DNA of 36,301 bases from Chromatiales bacterium. Its GTDB lineage: Bacteria; Pseudomonadota; Gammaproteobacteria; Ectothiorhodospirales; Ectothiorhodospiraceae. Both the position numbers and the translations under genes were made by a program. Below are positions 19,511 through 30,039 of this stretch, piece by piece (position 1 is the first letter of the stretch; every line of letters begins with the position of its first letter). The notes under the pieces are model-generated. The model was not told the DNA's origin, made no database searches, and saw only the letters and a list, made by a program, of their open reading frames with translations. The stretch lies in the NCBI GenBank assembly GCA_028695255.1, contig JAQVJI010000007.1, forward strand, positions 1,920-38,220. Direction: 5' to 3'.

Positions 19511-20794
19511 TCAGCCGCGCACGTGCCCGTCGCCGAGCACGATGAACTTGAGCGTGGTGAGCCCTTCCAGGCCCACCGGGCCGCGTGCGTGCAGCTTGTC
19601 GGTGGAGATGCCGATCTCGGCCCCCAGGCCGTATTCGAAGCCGTCGGCGAAGCGCGTGGAGGCGTTGACCATCACCGACGCGGAATCGACTTCGCGCAGG
19701 AAACGCCGCGCGCGCGTGTAGTCCTCGGTGACGATGCTGTCGGTGTGGTGCGAACCATAGCCGTTGATGTGTTCGATCGCGGCGTCGAGTCCGTCGAGCA
19801 CGCGGATCGACAGGATCGGCGCCAGGTATTCGGTGCGCCAGTCCTCTTCGGTCGCGGCCTCGATGCCGGAGAGGATCGCGCGCGTGCGTTCACAGCCACG
19901 CAGTTCCACGCCCTTTTCGTCCAGCAGCGGCTTGAGCCGCGTCAGCGCATCGCGCGCGACGCCCTCGGCCACCAGCAGCGTCTCCATGGTGTTGCAGGTG
20001 CCGTAACGATGCGTTTTGGCGTTCATCGCCACCTGCACCGCCTTGTCGAGGTCGGCGCGATCGTCGACGTAGACGTGGCAGACGCCGTCCAGGTGCTTGA
20101 TGACGGGAATCAGCGACTCGGCACTCACGCGCTCGATCAGCGACTTGCCGCCGCGCGGCACGATGACGTCGACGCAATCCTTCATGCGCAGCAGTTCGCC
20201 GACCGCCGCGCGATCGGTGGTCTCGATCACCTGCACCGCCTCGGCGGGCAGGCCGGCCCGTTGCAGGCCTTCGCGGATGCAGGCGGCGAGCGCACGGTTG
20301 GAATGGATCGCCTCGGAACCGCCGCGCAGGATGGCGGCATTGCCCGACTTCAGACACAGCGCGGCGGCGTCGACCGTCACGTTCGGACGCGATTCGTAGA
20401 TGATGCCGATGACGCCGAGCGGCACGCGCATGCGGCCGACCTGGATGCCGCTCGGACGGTAGTTGAGATCGGAGATGGCACCCACCGGATCGGGCAGCGC
20501 GACGATCTGGCGCAGCCCCTCGGTCATCGCGGCGATGCGTTTGTCGTCGATCGACAAGCGATCGAGCAGTGCGGCGTCGAGACCGTTGCGCGCGCCGGCT
20601 TCGAGGTCCTTGCGGTTCTCCTCGATCAGAGCTTCGGCGCCCTGTTCTATGGCCTCGGCCATCGCCAGCAGCGCCGCATCCTTCTGCGCCGTCTCGGCGC
20701 GCGCCATGCCGCGCGAGGCCGCGCGGGCGCGCAGGCCGAGTTCACGCATGTAGGTCTGGATGTCGATGCTGATCTGGTCTGCTGCGGCGTTCAT
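19511..20794 (-). CDS. proA: Glutamate-5-semialdehyde dehydrogenase (gamma-glutamyl phosphate reductase)
   Basis: A 427-residue NADPH-dependent enzyme, second step of proline synthesis from glutamate. Recognisable segments are [41 protein letters not shown], the catalytic-Cys region [12 protein letters not shown], and the C-terminal [31 protein letters not shown] 20794 (MNAAADQIS) gives a length close to the E. coli protein (417). The ORF track extends upstream into the family D palindrome, which is unlikely. proB is not adjacent. Its insertion between holA and nadD differs from E. coli but lies in the same transcriptional direction. Confidence 0.97.
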   Translation of the reverse strand: MNAAADQISIDIQTYMRELGLRARAASRGMARAETAQKDAALLAMAEAIEQGAEALIEENRKDLEAGARNGLDAALLDRLSIDDKRIAAMTEGLRQIVALPDPVGAISDLNYRPSGIQVGRMRVPLGVIGIIYESRPNVTVDAAALCLKSGNAAILRGGSEAIHSNRALAACIREGLQRAGLPAEAVQVIETTDRAAVGELLRMKDCVDVIVPRGGKSLIERVSAESLIPVIKHLDGVCHVYVDDRADLDKAVQVAMNAKTHRYGTCNTMETLLVAEGVARDALTRLKPLLDEKGVELRGCERTRAILSGIEAATEEDWRTEYLAPILSIRVLDGLDAAIEHINGYGSHHTDSIVTEDYTRARRFLREVDSASVMVNASTRFADGFEYGLGAEIGISTDKLHARGPVGLEGLTTLKFIVLGDGHVRG

Positions 20795-20826
20795 GGTAGA
20801 TATTCGAGATGAACCAGAAAAAATTG

Positions 20827-20906
20827 CTCTCGCTGAGGACGCCGGGACGCGGAGAAAAACCAATGCAGTCGCCGCGTTGCATTTTTCCCGGCGTCCTCAG
20901 CGAGAG
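20827..20906. repeat. Family D palindrome between holA and proA
   Basis: Perfect 21-bp arms, CTCTCGCTGAGGACGCCGGG(A) and its reverse complement, enclose a ~38-nt loop that itself has AAAAAC..GTTGCATTTTT character. A related copy lies at the nadD 3' end. A second unrelated repeat-like tract (TCCTCCGTGTGCTTCGTATC) fills 20955-20990, between this element and the holA stop. Confidence 0.85.
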
Positions 20907-21001
20907 ATCGTTGTTGTTCTTTAGCTTTTAAGTAACGGCTCTGAGACAGAGCATATCCTCCGTGTGCTTCGTATCCTCTGCGGCCAAAAACTCCGGCATC
21001 C

Positions 21002-22018
21002 TCAGCGCGGTCTGAACAACGGTTTCCCCGCGATGGCAAGCGTCAATTGTAACAGTTCGTCCCAGGGGTTGCCCGGCGCCTGACCCTTGGCGATGCAGTC
21101 CGCCTGGGCGCAGCGCTGGAGCAGGCGATGCCAGGCTGCGACCTTGCGATAGCGTCCGAGCGCGGCCCTCACCAGCGGCTGGCGTTTCTGCCACACGGAT
21201 TGCAGGGCCTGTTGCTGCGAGACGCCGTCGGCGATCGCCTCGGCCGCACTGGCCACGCCGCGCACCTCGCGCGCCAGCATCGCCACCAGCGGCACCGGAC
21301 TCTCACCCTCGGCGCGCAGACCGTCGAGGATGCGCACCACGCGTGCGGCATCGCCCGCGAGCGCGGCATCCACGAGATCGAACACGTCGTAGCGCGCGCT
21401 GTCGGCCGCGGCCGCCAGCACCGCCGCTTCGTCGATGCGGCCATCGGGCGACAACAGTTTGAGCTTGTCGATTTCCTGCGCGGCGGCGAGCAGATTGCCC
21501 TCCACCAGCCCGGCCAGCACCTGTACCGCTTCCGGGGTCGGCACGAGTCCGCGCGAACGCATGCGCCGTTCGATCCATCCGGGCGTTTCGGCCGGCGACA
21601 ACGGCCAGACCTGGATCATCGCTCCGGCCGCTTCCAGTGCCTTGACCCAACGCGCGTTGGCCTCGCCCTTGTCGAGCTTGCCTGTCTGCACCAGCAACAG
21701 CGTGTCTTCCGGCGGCCGCGCGGCATAGGCCTCCAGCGCCTTCGTGCCCTCGGCACCAGGCTTGCCAGGAAGACGCAGTTCCAGCAGGCGGCGTTCGGCG
21801 AACAGCGACAGACTGGCCGCCGCCGCATCCAGTGCCGACCACTCGAAGTCCTTGTCGGCCGTGAACACCTGCCGCTCGACCGCGCCCCAGGCACGCGCGG
21901 CCTGACGAATCGCGTCCGCCGCCTCCTGCGCCTGCAAGGGCTCGTCACCGGCGATCAGATAGACCGGTTGCAGACCCTTCTTCAGGTGGGCGTCGAGCTG
22001 TTCGGGTTTGAGGCGCAT
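21002..22018 (-). CDS. holA: DNA polymerase III delta subunit
   Basis: A 338-residue delta subunit of the clamp loader, which opens the beta clamp. The N-terminus MRLKPEQLDAHLKKGLQPVYLIAGDEPLQAQEA matches the family start, followed by the sliding-clamp interacting region (SLSLFAERRLLELRLPGK). The C-terminal collar domain includes RYDVFDLVDAALAGDAARVVRIL. The ORF track extends upstream to 22147 across the vapC end; ATG 22018 is preferred. It lies 10 nt after the vapC stop. Its usual direct upstream neighbour is lptE, so vapBC has been inserted between them. Confidence 0.95.
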   Translation of the reverse strand: MRLKPEQLDAHLKKGLQPVYLIAGDEPLQAQEAADAIRQAARAWGAVERQVFTADKDFEWSALDAAAASLSLFAERRLLELRLPGKPGAEGTKALEAYAARPPEDTLLLVQTGKLDKGEANARWVKALEAAGAMIQVWPLSPAETPGWIERRMRSRGLVPTPEAVQVLAGLVEGNLLAAAQEIDKLKLLSPDGRIDEAAVLAAAADSARYDVFDLVDAALAGDAARVVRILDGLRAEGESPVPLVAMLAREVRGVASAAEAIADGVSQQQALQSVWQKRQPLVRAALGRYRKVAAWHRLLQRCAQADCIAKGQAPGNPWDELLQLTLAIAGKPLFRPR

Positions 22019-22028
22019 GGCCGGTCGA

Positions 22029-22403
22029 TCACGGATTCGGCAGGCGGTACGGAACCCGGATGCCGGGCGTGCCTTCGGGGAAATCGCGGGTGTTGCGAGT
22101 GAACAGCAGGCGGTTATGCACTTCGGCCGTAGCCTGGATAATGGCATCGGGCAGACGGATGCGGCGATGGCGCCGCAACGTCACGGCCCGTTCCGCAACG
22201 ACCGGTTCGATCGGGCAGACTTCGAATCGATCGAGCCATGATCGCAGTGCATCCATTTCCTCGTCATCGGCGGCGCCAATGAGGATTTCCATCCAAGTGA
22301 TCAAGCTGATGGCGGGATCCGGATCATCGGTGAGCAATGCCTTTGCAGCGGCAACGCCGCTCAGGTAGTCGACGAGGATATTGGTGTCGTACAGTCCATT
22401 CAC
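22029..22403 (-). CDS. vapC: VapC-type PIN-domain toxin
   Basis: A 124-residue PIN-domain ribonuclease toxin, inhibited by the VapB encoded just upstream. Acidic active-site residues are in place: Asp in GLYDTNILVDYL, Glu in ITWMEILIG, Asp in RIRLPDAIIQATA and the C-terminal TRNTRDF. The most likely start is GTG at 22403 (VNGLYDTN), since PIN proteins begin a few residues before the first Asp. The ORF-track start (TTG 22433) would place ten residues in the palindrome that separates the genes. Unlike most vapBC pairs, toxin and antitoxin do not overlap; a 104-bp nested palindrome lies between them. Confidence 0.85.
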   Translation of the reverse strand: MNGLYDTNILVDYLSGVAAAKALLTDDPDPAISLITWMEILIGAADDEEMDALRSWLDRFEVCPIEPVVAERAVTLRRHRRIRLPDAIIQATAEVHNRLLFTRNTRDFPEGTPGIRVPYRLPNP

Positions 22404-22405
22404 TG

Positions 22406-22509
22406 GTACCGTGCCCCATGACTTTCGACACAACCAGCGAGTCGCTGACCGGTCAGCGGCTCGCCCGAAGGAAGGCTCTGGTTGTACCGAAATCCATGGG
22501 GCACGGTAC
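22406..22509. repeat. 104-bp nested palindrome inserted between vapB and vapC
   Basis: Perfect 15-bp ends GTACCGTGCCCCATG / CATGGGGCACGGTAC bound the element. Inside are ACAACCAG / CTGGTTGT (22430-22437 and 22478-22485) and a central near-palindrome GAGTCGCTGACCGGTCAGCG. The whole segment can fold as one long hairpin. One end abuts the vapB stop codon (TAG at 22509-22511) and the other lies 2-3 nt from the vapC GTG. It carries no ORF of its own and looks like a MITE- or REP-like non-autonomous element. Confidence 0.8.
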
Positions 22510-22727
22510 TAGTCTTCCCACTCATCCCGCAGACGACGCTGATAATCCACACCACCCACGGCGCGTCCCTTCCAGAGACCGAACGCCGCATCCTCTTTCC
22601 GTGCCCGCTGTTTCAGGTATACACGCAGGGCCCGCCGCACCAGTTCGGCACGGGGCAGATCATCCTCCCGGCTGACGCGGTCGAGTGCCGCGCGCAGGTC
22701 ATCCGGCAGATCGATAACGGTTCTCAT
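22509..22727 (-). CDS. vapB: VapB-type ribbon-helix-helix antitoxin
   Basis: A 72-residue antitoxin. The N-terminal MRTVIDLPDDLRAALDRVSREDDLPRAELVRRALRVYL is a ribbon-helix-helix (MetJ/Arc type) DNA-binding domain. The C-terminal KEDAAFGLWKGRAVGGVDYQRRLRDEWED is the toxin-binding tail typical of RHH-type VapB partners. The gene starts 18 nt from a candidate operator and ends at the edge of the 104-bp palindrome. The last codon before the stop is intact, so the antitoxin appears complete. Confidence 0.87.
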   Translation of the reverse strand: MRTVIDLPDDLRAALDRVSREDDLPRAELVRRALRVYLKQRARKEDAAFGLWKGRAVGGVDYQRRLRDEWED

Positions 22728-22744
22728 GCCCTCACCCTACACTC

Positions 22745-22772
22745 GATGACATCATGGGGTGTCATCATCATA
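22745..22772 (-). promoter_or_regulatory. Candidate vapBC operator with adjacent -10 box
   Basis: Inverted repeat GATGACA-N8-TGTCATC (22745-22766) sits 18 nt before the vapB ATG. The minus-strand hexamer TATGAT (22767-22772) abuts it. RHH antitoxins typically repress their own operon through such short inverted repeats overlapping the promoter. No clear -35 is seen. Confidence 0.5.
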
Positions 22773-22800
22773 CGAAGACATGACCAAGTCCATCCTGTCC

Positions 22801-23295
22801 TCAGCGCATCGCCTGCATGCGAAACAGGATCATCTGTGCCAGTTCGCGGTCCATCGCCTCGCGCAGGAGTTGCTCCTCGCGGTCGGCGGCGAGCACGCCT
22901 TCGGGATCGAAGCGCAGGTCGCGACTGACGCTCAGGGTCTCTTCCGGCAGACGCAGGTCGTTGCCGCGGCCGTCGACGCGGAATCGCACGGATTGCGTAA
23001 TCTCGTACTCGCGCACGCGGCCGTCGCTGCCGACGCTCAACACGCGCTCCTTGTCGTCCTCGATGCGTGCGACGCTCAGTACCGCCGTGGCCTGTGCCGG
23101 ATCATCGACGACCCGCGCGCCGCGCGCCTGCAACTGCGCCGCCAGCTCACGCGCGATCGGGTCGAGCGCCGACAGGCCCACCACCTGCGTACGCTCCAGC
23201 GCCGGCGGCAGCGAACCGCTCCCGCGCAACTGAAAACCGCAGGCCGCTAGCGACAAACACAACAGCAGTGCAGCACCCATCATTGAATATCGCAT
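22801..23295 (-). CDS. lptE: LPS-assembly lipoprotein LptE
   Basis: A 164-residue outer-membrane lipoprotein that plugs the LptD barrel during lipopolysaccharide export. The signal MRYSMMGAALLLCLSLAAC gives a lipobox LAAC with lipidated Cys19, directly followed by GFQLRGSGSLPPAL, the family hallmark (GFxLRG). EYEITQSVRF and the C-terminal DRELAQMILFRMQAM helix agree. GAGG lies 6 nt before the ATG at 23295; the ORF track's earlier start covers the intergenic repeat and leuS antisense sequence. It follows leuS as in E. coli. Confidence 0.94.
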   Translation of the reverse strand: MRYSMMGAALLLCLSLAACGFQLRGSGSLPPALERTQVVGLSALDPIARELAAQLQARGARVVDDPAQATAVLSVARIEDDKERVLSVGSDGRVREYEITQSVRFRVDGRGNDLRLPEETLSVSRDLRFDPEGVLAADREEQLLREAMDRELAQMILFRMQAMR

Positions 23296-23317
23296 GATGA
23301 CCTCGACCCGATCGGAT

Positions 23318-23391
23318 GTGGGAGCGGCGGCAGCCGCGACGGCAAGGCTCGGTCGTAGTGCCACATTCGTCGCGGCTGCCGCCGCTCCTAC
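23318..23391. repeat. Family B REP pair between leuS and lptE
   Basis: GTGGGAGCGGCGGCAGCCGC(GA) and, 30 nt later, its inverted copy ending GCCGCCGCTCCTAC. The right copy read on minus begins with GTAG, the tetranucleotide typical of REP elements; the left has GTGG. It will form an RNA hairpin in the leuS-lptE transcript. Confidence 0.85.
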
Positions 23392-23405
23392 ACGACGCAT
23401 GTCCT

Positions 23406-26069
<2,664 letters not shown>

Positions 26070-26085
26070 TTATCGAAGACGCGAA

Positions 26086-26094
26086 AGCATACCA
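26086..26094 (-). promoter_or_regulatory. Candidate extended -10 promoter of leuS
   Basis: On the minus strand TGGTATGCT fits an extended -10 (TGn-TATnnT), 44 nt before the leuS ATG. It lies between the gene and the family B repeat. No strong -35 is visible, which extended -10 promoters tolerate. Confidence 0.45.
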
Positions 26095-26102
26095 GAGCGG
26101 CC

Positions 26103-26169
26103 GTAGGAGCGGCGGCAGCCGCGACCGGGCGGAAGTGCCAGACCCAATCGCGGCTGCCGCCGCTCCTAC
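26103..26169. repeat. Family B REP pair between leuS and the zinc-ribbon gene
   Basis: Perfect 22-bp inverted arms beginning GTAGGAGCGGCGGCAGCC and ending GGCTGCCGCCGCTCCTAC, with a 23-nt loop. Each arm carries the GTAG tetranucleotide at its outer foot and an inner hairpin GCGGC-GGCA-GCCGC. It is nearly identical to the copy at 23318. Confidence 0.88.
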
Positions 26170-26225
26170 GGGGGGCGCATTCAGCTATGCTTGACGGCAG
26201 TCCCCCAAATCACGAGGAAACCGCC

Positions 26226-26756
26226 ATGAGCGACGCCGACAACACCACCCCACCCCCGGAGCGCGACCGTCTGGCCGAGGCCTACGACCGCATGATGGAG
26301 CGGGTACGCCATACGATGGAGGCCGCAGGCGAGCAGGCACACACCCTGGAACAGGCGTTGCACGAGGCCGGCGAAAAGGCCGTCCACCTGGGCGAGATCA
26401 CGCGCGAGGAGGCGGCAAACGTCGCCGACTACGTGCGTCGCGACGCCGAGGAAATGGCGCAATACCTGAACGAAACCGGCAAGGACATGCGGGCCTGGCT
26501 GCGCATGGACCTGGAACTGATCGAGGCGCGCATGCTGGAACTCATCGCCTCGGTGGCCGACCGCACGCGCGTCGAACTGGCACAGTTCGCCGAGCGCGCG
26601 CGCGAGGCGAGTTACCGTCACACCGGCGAGATCACCGGCCCCGGCGTGCTCGAATGCACCGAGTGCGGCGAGCACCTGCATTTCACCAGGACCGGCCGCA
26701 TCCCGCCCTGCCCCAAATGCAAGGCGACGCGTTTCCGGCGGGTGCGGGAGAAGTAG
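26226..26756 (+). CDS. YbeL-like zinc-ribbon protein (DUF1451)
   Basis: A 176-residue protein with a long, mostly helical, charged N-terminal part (about residues 15-135: RLAEAYDRMMERVRHTMEAAG, LHEAGEKAVHLGEITREEAANV) and a C-terminal zinc ribbon CTECGEHLHF...PPCPKCKATRF. This matches the DUF1451/YbeL family, which sits beside leuS in E. coli too. Function is unknown; the helices suggest a coiled-coil oligomer. The start at 26226 has GAGGAA 8 nt upstream. The ORF track fuses it to a long upstream shadow of leuS antisense sequence. Confidence 0.88.
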   Translation: MSDADNTTPPPERDRLAEAYDRMMERVRHTMEAAGEQAHTLEQALHEAGEKAVHLGEITREEAANVADYVRRDAEEMAQYLNETGKDMRAWLRMDLELIEARMLELIASVADRTRVELAQFAERAREASYRHTGEITGPGVLECTECGEHLHFTRTGRIPPCPKCKATRFRRVREK

Positions 26757-26766
26757 CCGGCAACCC

Positions 26767-26843
26767 CGCGTGGGTTTCGTTCCGAAACCCACCCTACGCC
26801 GATTCATGGACGCGTAGAGTGGGCAAGCGCAGCATGCCCACCG
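26767..26843. repeat. Family C REP pair (copy 1)
   Basis: The GCGTGGGTTTCG..AAACCCACCCTACG hairpin is followed by CGTAGAGTGGGCAAGCGCAGC and ATGCCCACC. Compared with other copies, the first loop has CCG in place of CTC and GTAGAG replaces GTAGGG. It lies between the zinc-ribbon gene and the secreted-protein gene. Confidence 0.82.
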
Positions 26844-26918
26844 GAACCGCCCACGCGGAACGCATCTGCGACCGAGCGCAAGACATTCGACCGATCCGCT
26901 CCCAAACGACGGTCGACC

Positions 26919-26927
26919 TGCTAGACT
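26919..26927 (+). promoter_or_regulatory. Candidate extended -10 for the secreted-protein gene
   Basis: TGCTAGACT resembles an extended -10 (TGn-TAnnnT) about 100 nt before the ATG at 27027. No matching -35 is found. The remaining leader holds no obvious riboswitch fold that I can identify. Confidence 0.3.
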
Positions 26928-27026
26928 TCCCGAACGCAATCCGGAACGGTCGGTCCCGGACCAGACGTGCAGCCAGTACAGGGCACGGATCGCGCCAACC
27001 CCAGTCAACCAAGGAGGTAGACCCAC

Positions 27027-28103
27027 ATGACCCACTTTACCAAGGCACGTTTCACCAAGATGGCCGGCGCGGCCGTGCTCGCAGGCACCCTCGGCGCCGC
27101 GGCATCCGCCCAGGCCTCGCAGCTCATCTTCCCGTACATCGTCGGCAGCTCCACCGTCTCCACCGTTCTGACCGTCGCCAACCTGACGCCGGCAGCCCAC
27201 CCCGGCAACGGCGACACCCAGTTGCGCTATGCCTACATGTACAAGGCCGGTGCCTCGGCCACCGACAATGATGCCGCCTGCGCACGCACGCCGACGTTCA
27301 CGCTGTCCTCGGCCACCAACGACGTGCAGAGTTTCGACGTCAGCGGCAAGTTCGGCGCCTCCACCCGTGGCGTGCTGTTCAACGACCCCTCGGTCAACAA
27401 CGACTGGAACACGGGTTCCCAGAACTGGGCCGCGCTGTCGGGCCAGAACCTGTTCCGCGCCGTCGGTTTCGTCGACAACAACAACGACGACACGGGGACA
27501 AGCTATCCCGCCCCCTATCTGTACGGCGAGGCCTTCATCTTCGAATTCGGCAGCGGCGCGGCCTGGGGCTATCAGGCGCTTGACGACAAGGGCACCGGCG
27601 GCGCCATCGACGTCACCAAGTTCTACCAGGGTCATCACATCCCGTTCTCGTTCCTCGGCGCCTACACCCGCTTCGCCTTTATGCCGACCACGGAGTTCTC
27701 GACCCGTTTCTTCGTCACGCCCATCATTGCCGACATGGACGACGTGACCCTGCAGGGACGTGTGGAGGTGTATCCGTATGTCAACACCGATCAGGTGGCC
27801 TATGACCGCGACGGCAACCCGGTCGGCGGCTACGTCTCGCAGACCGTCACCTGCGTCGGCGGCGTCGACATCGAGGAGATGATGAGCGGCGCGGCCACCA
27901 CGGCGCTGCAGAACGGCGGCTGGTCGCGTCTGGCCATCGTGCCACCTTCGGTAGCGGCAGCCGGCACCGAGGGCACCCTCTTCGCCCACGTCATCAAGCT
28001 CGAGTTCAACAAGGGCTCGACCTTCAACGGCCAGGCGATGGGTGGCACGTTCAACAACAGCATCGTGCTCCGAAACCCCCGCGGCTTCTACGTCGAGGAA
28101 TAA
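27027..28103 (+). CDS. Secreted protein of unknown function, probably highly expressed
   Basis: A 358-residue exported protein that I do not recognise. A Sec signal peptide is clear (MTHFTKARFTKMAGAAVLAG..ASAQA, cleavage likely after residue 30). The mature part is rich in Gly, Asn, Thr and aromatic residues, with alternating beta-like strands (SQLIFPYIVGSSTVSTVLTVANL; FSTRFFVTPIIADMDD; LQGRVEVYPYV) and only two Cys. That composition suits a beta-rich extracellular, periplasmic or surface-layer-type protein. There is no lipobox and no C-terminal anchor. The ribosome site AAGGAGG, 9 nt before the ATG, is complementary to 16S rRNA over its full core, and a near-perfect intrinsic terminator follows. 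Both suggest strong, monocistronic expression. Confidence 0.8.
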   Translation: MTHFTKARFTKMAGAAVLAGTLGAAASAQASQLIFPYIVGSSTVSTVLTVANLTPAAHPGNGDTQLRYAYMYKAGASATDNDAACARTPTFTLSSATNDVQSFDVSGKFGASTRGVLFNDPSVNNDWNTGSQNWAALSGQNLFRAVGFVDNNNDDTGTSYPAPYLYGEAFIFEFGSGAAWGYQALDDKGTGGAIDVTKFYQGHHIPFSFLGAYTRFAFMPTTEFSTRFFVTPIIADMDDVTLQGRVEVYPYVNTDQVAYDRDGNPVGGYVSQTVTCVGGVDIEEMMSGAATTALQNGGWSRLAIVPPSVAAAGTEGTLFAHVIKLEFNKGSTFNGQAMGGTFNNSIVLRNPRGFYVEE

Positions 28104-28113
28104 TGCCGTCTCC

Positions 28114-28145
28114 CGGACGCCCGGCCCTTGCCGGGCGTCCGTTTT
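28114..28145 (+). terminator. Strong intrinsic terminator after the secreted-protein gene
   Basis: Perfect 12-bp stem CGGACGCCCGGC / GCCGGGCGTCCG with a CCTT tetraloop, followed by TTTT. It begins 11 nt after the stop codon and separates this gene from the BNR-propeller gene downstream. Confidence 0.92.
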
Positions 28146-28189
28146 CTCCCCGGCCGCGCCGCGGCCAAGCGCTCACCCCGGATTCGAAC

Positions 28190-29914
28190 ATGGATTTTCG
28201 CCGCCGTCTGCTCGCCGGCTTCTGGCTGGCCGCACTGTTTTCCAGCGCCGCACCCGCCGCCGAACCGCCTTCCGCGGGCACGAACCTGACCCCCATGCTC
28301 GCCGCGACGGCGCCCTGGACGGCGGCGCTGGATGCCGCCAGACAGCCGTGGCTCATGCATTACGGCCCCGATGGCGAACTGATCGTCCTGAAGCCCGACG
28401 GCGATCGCCGGACCCTCGTCCGTCCCGCCGACGGCCACCGCCCTTCCGGCCTGAGTCTCGGTCGCCAGGATGAAGGCATGGGCCTGCTCTGGCGCGACAC
28501 CGCGCCGTCTCCAGGCCTGTATTTCCTCGACGCCGGTAGCGCCGATGGGCCGAGACACATCGAGTCTCCCGCCGCGCCACTGACCCGCATGCAGGTCGCC
28601 CAGACCGATCGGCACCGCCTGTTCCTGTGGTATGGCGAGGACGCCAAGCGGCCGCAGGCGGAGCGCTACCAGATCTTCGTCCGCCGCGAAGGCAACACGC
28701 CGGATACGGTGGAGACCCACGCCGTCCTGCCCGGCTTCTACCCGCAGTGGATCGTCGACGCGGACGGCAGCGTCGGCGTCTTCACCTGGACCGGCGGCGG
28801 CTTGCAGGAAATGCGCGAAGTCGTGATGCGCCGGCTCGATCCCGATGCCGGCGAGTTCGGCCCGTTGCGCAAGGTCGCAGACACCGGCCGCGTGACGCCG
28901 ATCTTCCAGAGTTTCCGGAGCGGCGCGCGCTGGTTCGTCGTCTGGGTCGGGCAGTACGGACAGGGCGGCGCGGAATTCCTGCTCCAGGGCGCCTGGTCCG
29001 ACGACCGCGGCGAGACCTGGCAGGACTTCGCCTTCGAGAGTCTGCGCGGCCTCGACGTCACGCACCTGAGCACGGCGACCGACCACCAGGGACACCTGCT
29101 GCTCGCAGTCAGTGGCAGCTACCGTTTCCGCGAACCCGGTGCGCGCGAGGACATTTATCTGCTGCGTTCCGCCGACAACGGCCGGACCTGGGAGGCGCCG
29201 CTGCGTCCGCGCCCCGAATCGGCCCGGCGCTTCCACGCCCGCAACCCCAATCTCGCCTTCGGTCACGATGGTCGCGTACTGCTCGCATGGGAAGACTGGC
29301 GCACCATCCGCCCGGCGATCCATGCCGCCCGGAGCGACGATGCGGGCAAGAGCTGGCACACCGGCGCGCTGACCATCGCCGGTCCCGACACGAACGACCG
29401 TCTGGCACCGCAAAGGGATGCGCTGTTCGCCACCGACCGGGGATTCACGCTGATCGTCGAACGCTTCGAGGACACGCTCACCGGCAAGACACTGGTGCGC
29501 CACGACGTCGCGCCGGACACGCCGTGCCGACTGCCGGCGCAGGCGGCGACGGAAACCATGCTGCGCGCGCGCGTCGAGCGTTACTGGCAGGCGATGCAGG
29601 ACGGCGACTACGGCACCACCTACACGCATCTCGACCCCTTCTTCCGCGCCCGCTGGACGGAGGCGAACTACCGCCAGCGCATGGGGCTCATCCGCTATCA
29701 CGACTTGAGTATCGAGGACGTGCACGTCGAAGGACCGATTGCCGACGTGCGCCTGCGCATGAAGGCATCGGTACCGGAATTCGTGCGCCAGGGACAACGC
29801 CTGAGCCAGCCGGAACGCGACATCGACATGACCGAACGCTGGCTATGGGTGGACGGGAACTGGCATCGCGAGATGATCGAGGAATCGTCGGAGACGCGTT
29901 ACACGCAGTATTGA
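28190..29914 (+). CDS. Exported Asp-box (BNR) propeller with C-terminal NTF2-like domain
   Basis: A 574-residue exported protein. The signal peptide MDFRRRLLAGFWLAALFSSAAPAA is followed by a region with at least three Asp-box repeats: SDDRGETW, SADNGRTW and SDDAGKSW. These are the beta-hairpin signatures of sialidase-like six-bladed propellers. The last ~120 residues (RARVERYWQAMQDGDYGTTYTHL...TERWLWVDGNWHREMIEES) look like an NTF2/SnoaL-type domain, an uncommon fusion partner. I see no FRIP motif or clear Arg triad, so sialidase activity is not supported; a binding or other hydrolase role is possible. The start at 28190 is chosen for the signal peptide; the ribosome site is weak. It lies after the strong terminator, so it needs its own promoter. 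Confidence 0.75.
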   Translation: MDFRRRLLAGFWLAALFSSAAPAAEPPSAGTNLTPMLAATAPWTAALDAARQPWLMHYGPDGELIVLKPDGDRRTLVRPADGHRPSGLSLGRQDEGMGLLWRDTAPSPGLYFLDAGSADGPRHIESPAAPLTRMQVAQTDRHRLFLWYGEDAKRPQAERYQIFVRREGNTPDTVETHAVLPGFYPQWIVDADGSVGVFTWTGGGLQEMREVVMRRLDPDAGEFGPLRKVADTGRVTPIFQSFRSGARWFVVWVGQYGQGGAEFLLQGAWSDDRGETWQDFAFESLRGLDVTHLSTATDHQGHLLLAVSGSYRFREPGAREDIYLLRSADNGRTWEAPLRPRPESARRFHARNPNLAFGHDGRVLLAWEDWRTIRPAIHAARSDDAGKSWHTGALTIAGPDTNDRLAPQRDALFATDRGFTLIVERFEDTLTGKTLVRHDVAPDTPCRLPAQAATETMLRARVERYWQAMQDGDYGTTYTHLDPFFRARWTEANYRQRMGLIRYHDLSIEDVHVEGPIADVRLRMKASVPEFVRQGQRLSQPERDIDMTERWLWVDGNWHREMIEESSETRYTQY

Positions 29915-29928
29915 GAGAGCCGCTATCC

Positions 29929-30015
29929 GCGTGGGTTTCGTTCCTCAACCCACCCTACCCCGTTCGTGAAATCGTAGAAATCGTAGGGTGGGCAAGCGAA
30001 GCATGCCCACGCGGA
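29929..30015. repeat. Family C REP pair (copy 2), downstream flank of the RAYT gene
   Basis: GCGTGGGTTTCGTTCCTC-AACCCACCCTAC, a ~28-nt spacer with a short ATCGTAGAA direct repeat, then GTAGGGTGGGCAAGCGAAGC-ATGCCCACGCGG. Read outward from the spacer, both hairpins begin GTAGGGTGGG, so the two REPs face each other as in a BIME. Confidence 0.9.
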
Positions 30016-30039
30016 CGCGTCAGCCGCATACCCCTTTCC

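Noticed and set aside
26181-27989. 602-aa minus-strand ORF
   Set aside because: Antisense to the zinc-ribbon and secreted-protein genes and runs through a family C repeat.
28190-29914. True sialidase
   Set aside because: Asp boxes are present, but no FRIP motif or clear Arg triad was seen, so enzyme activity is not claimed.
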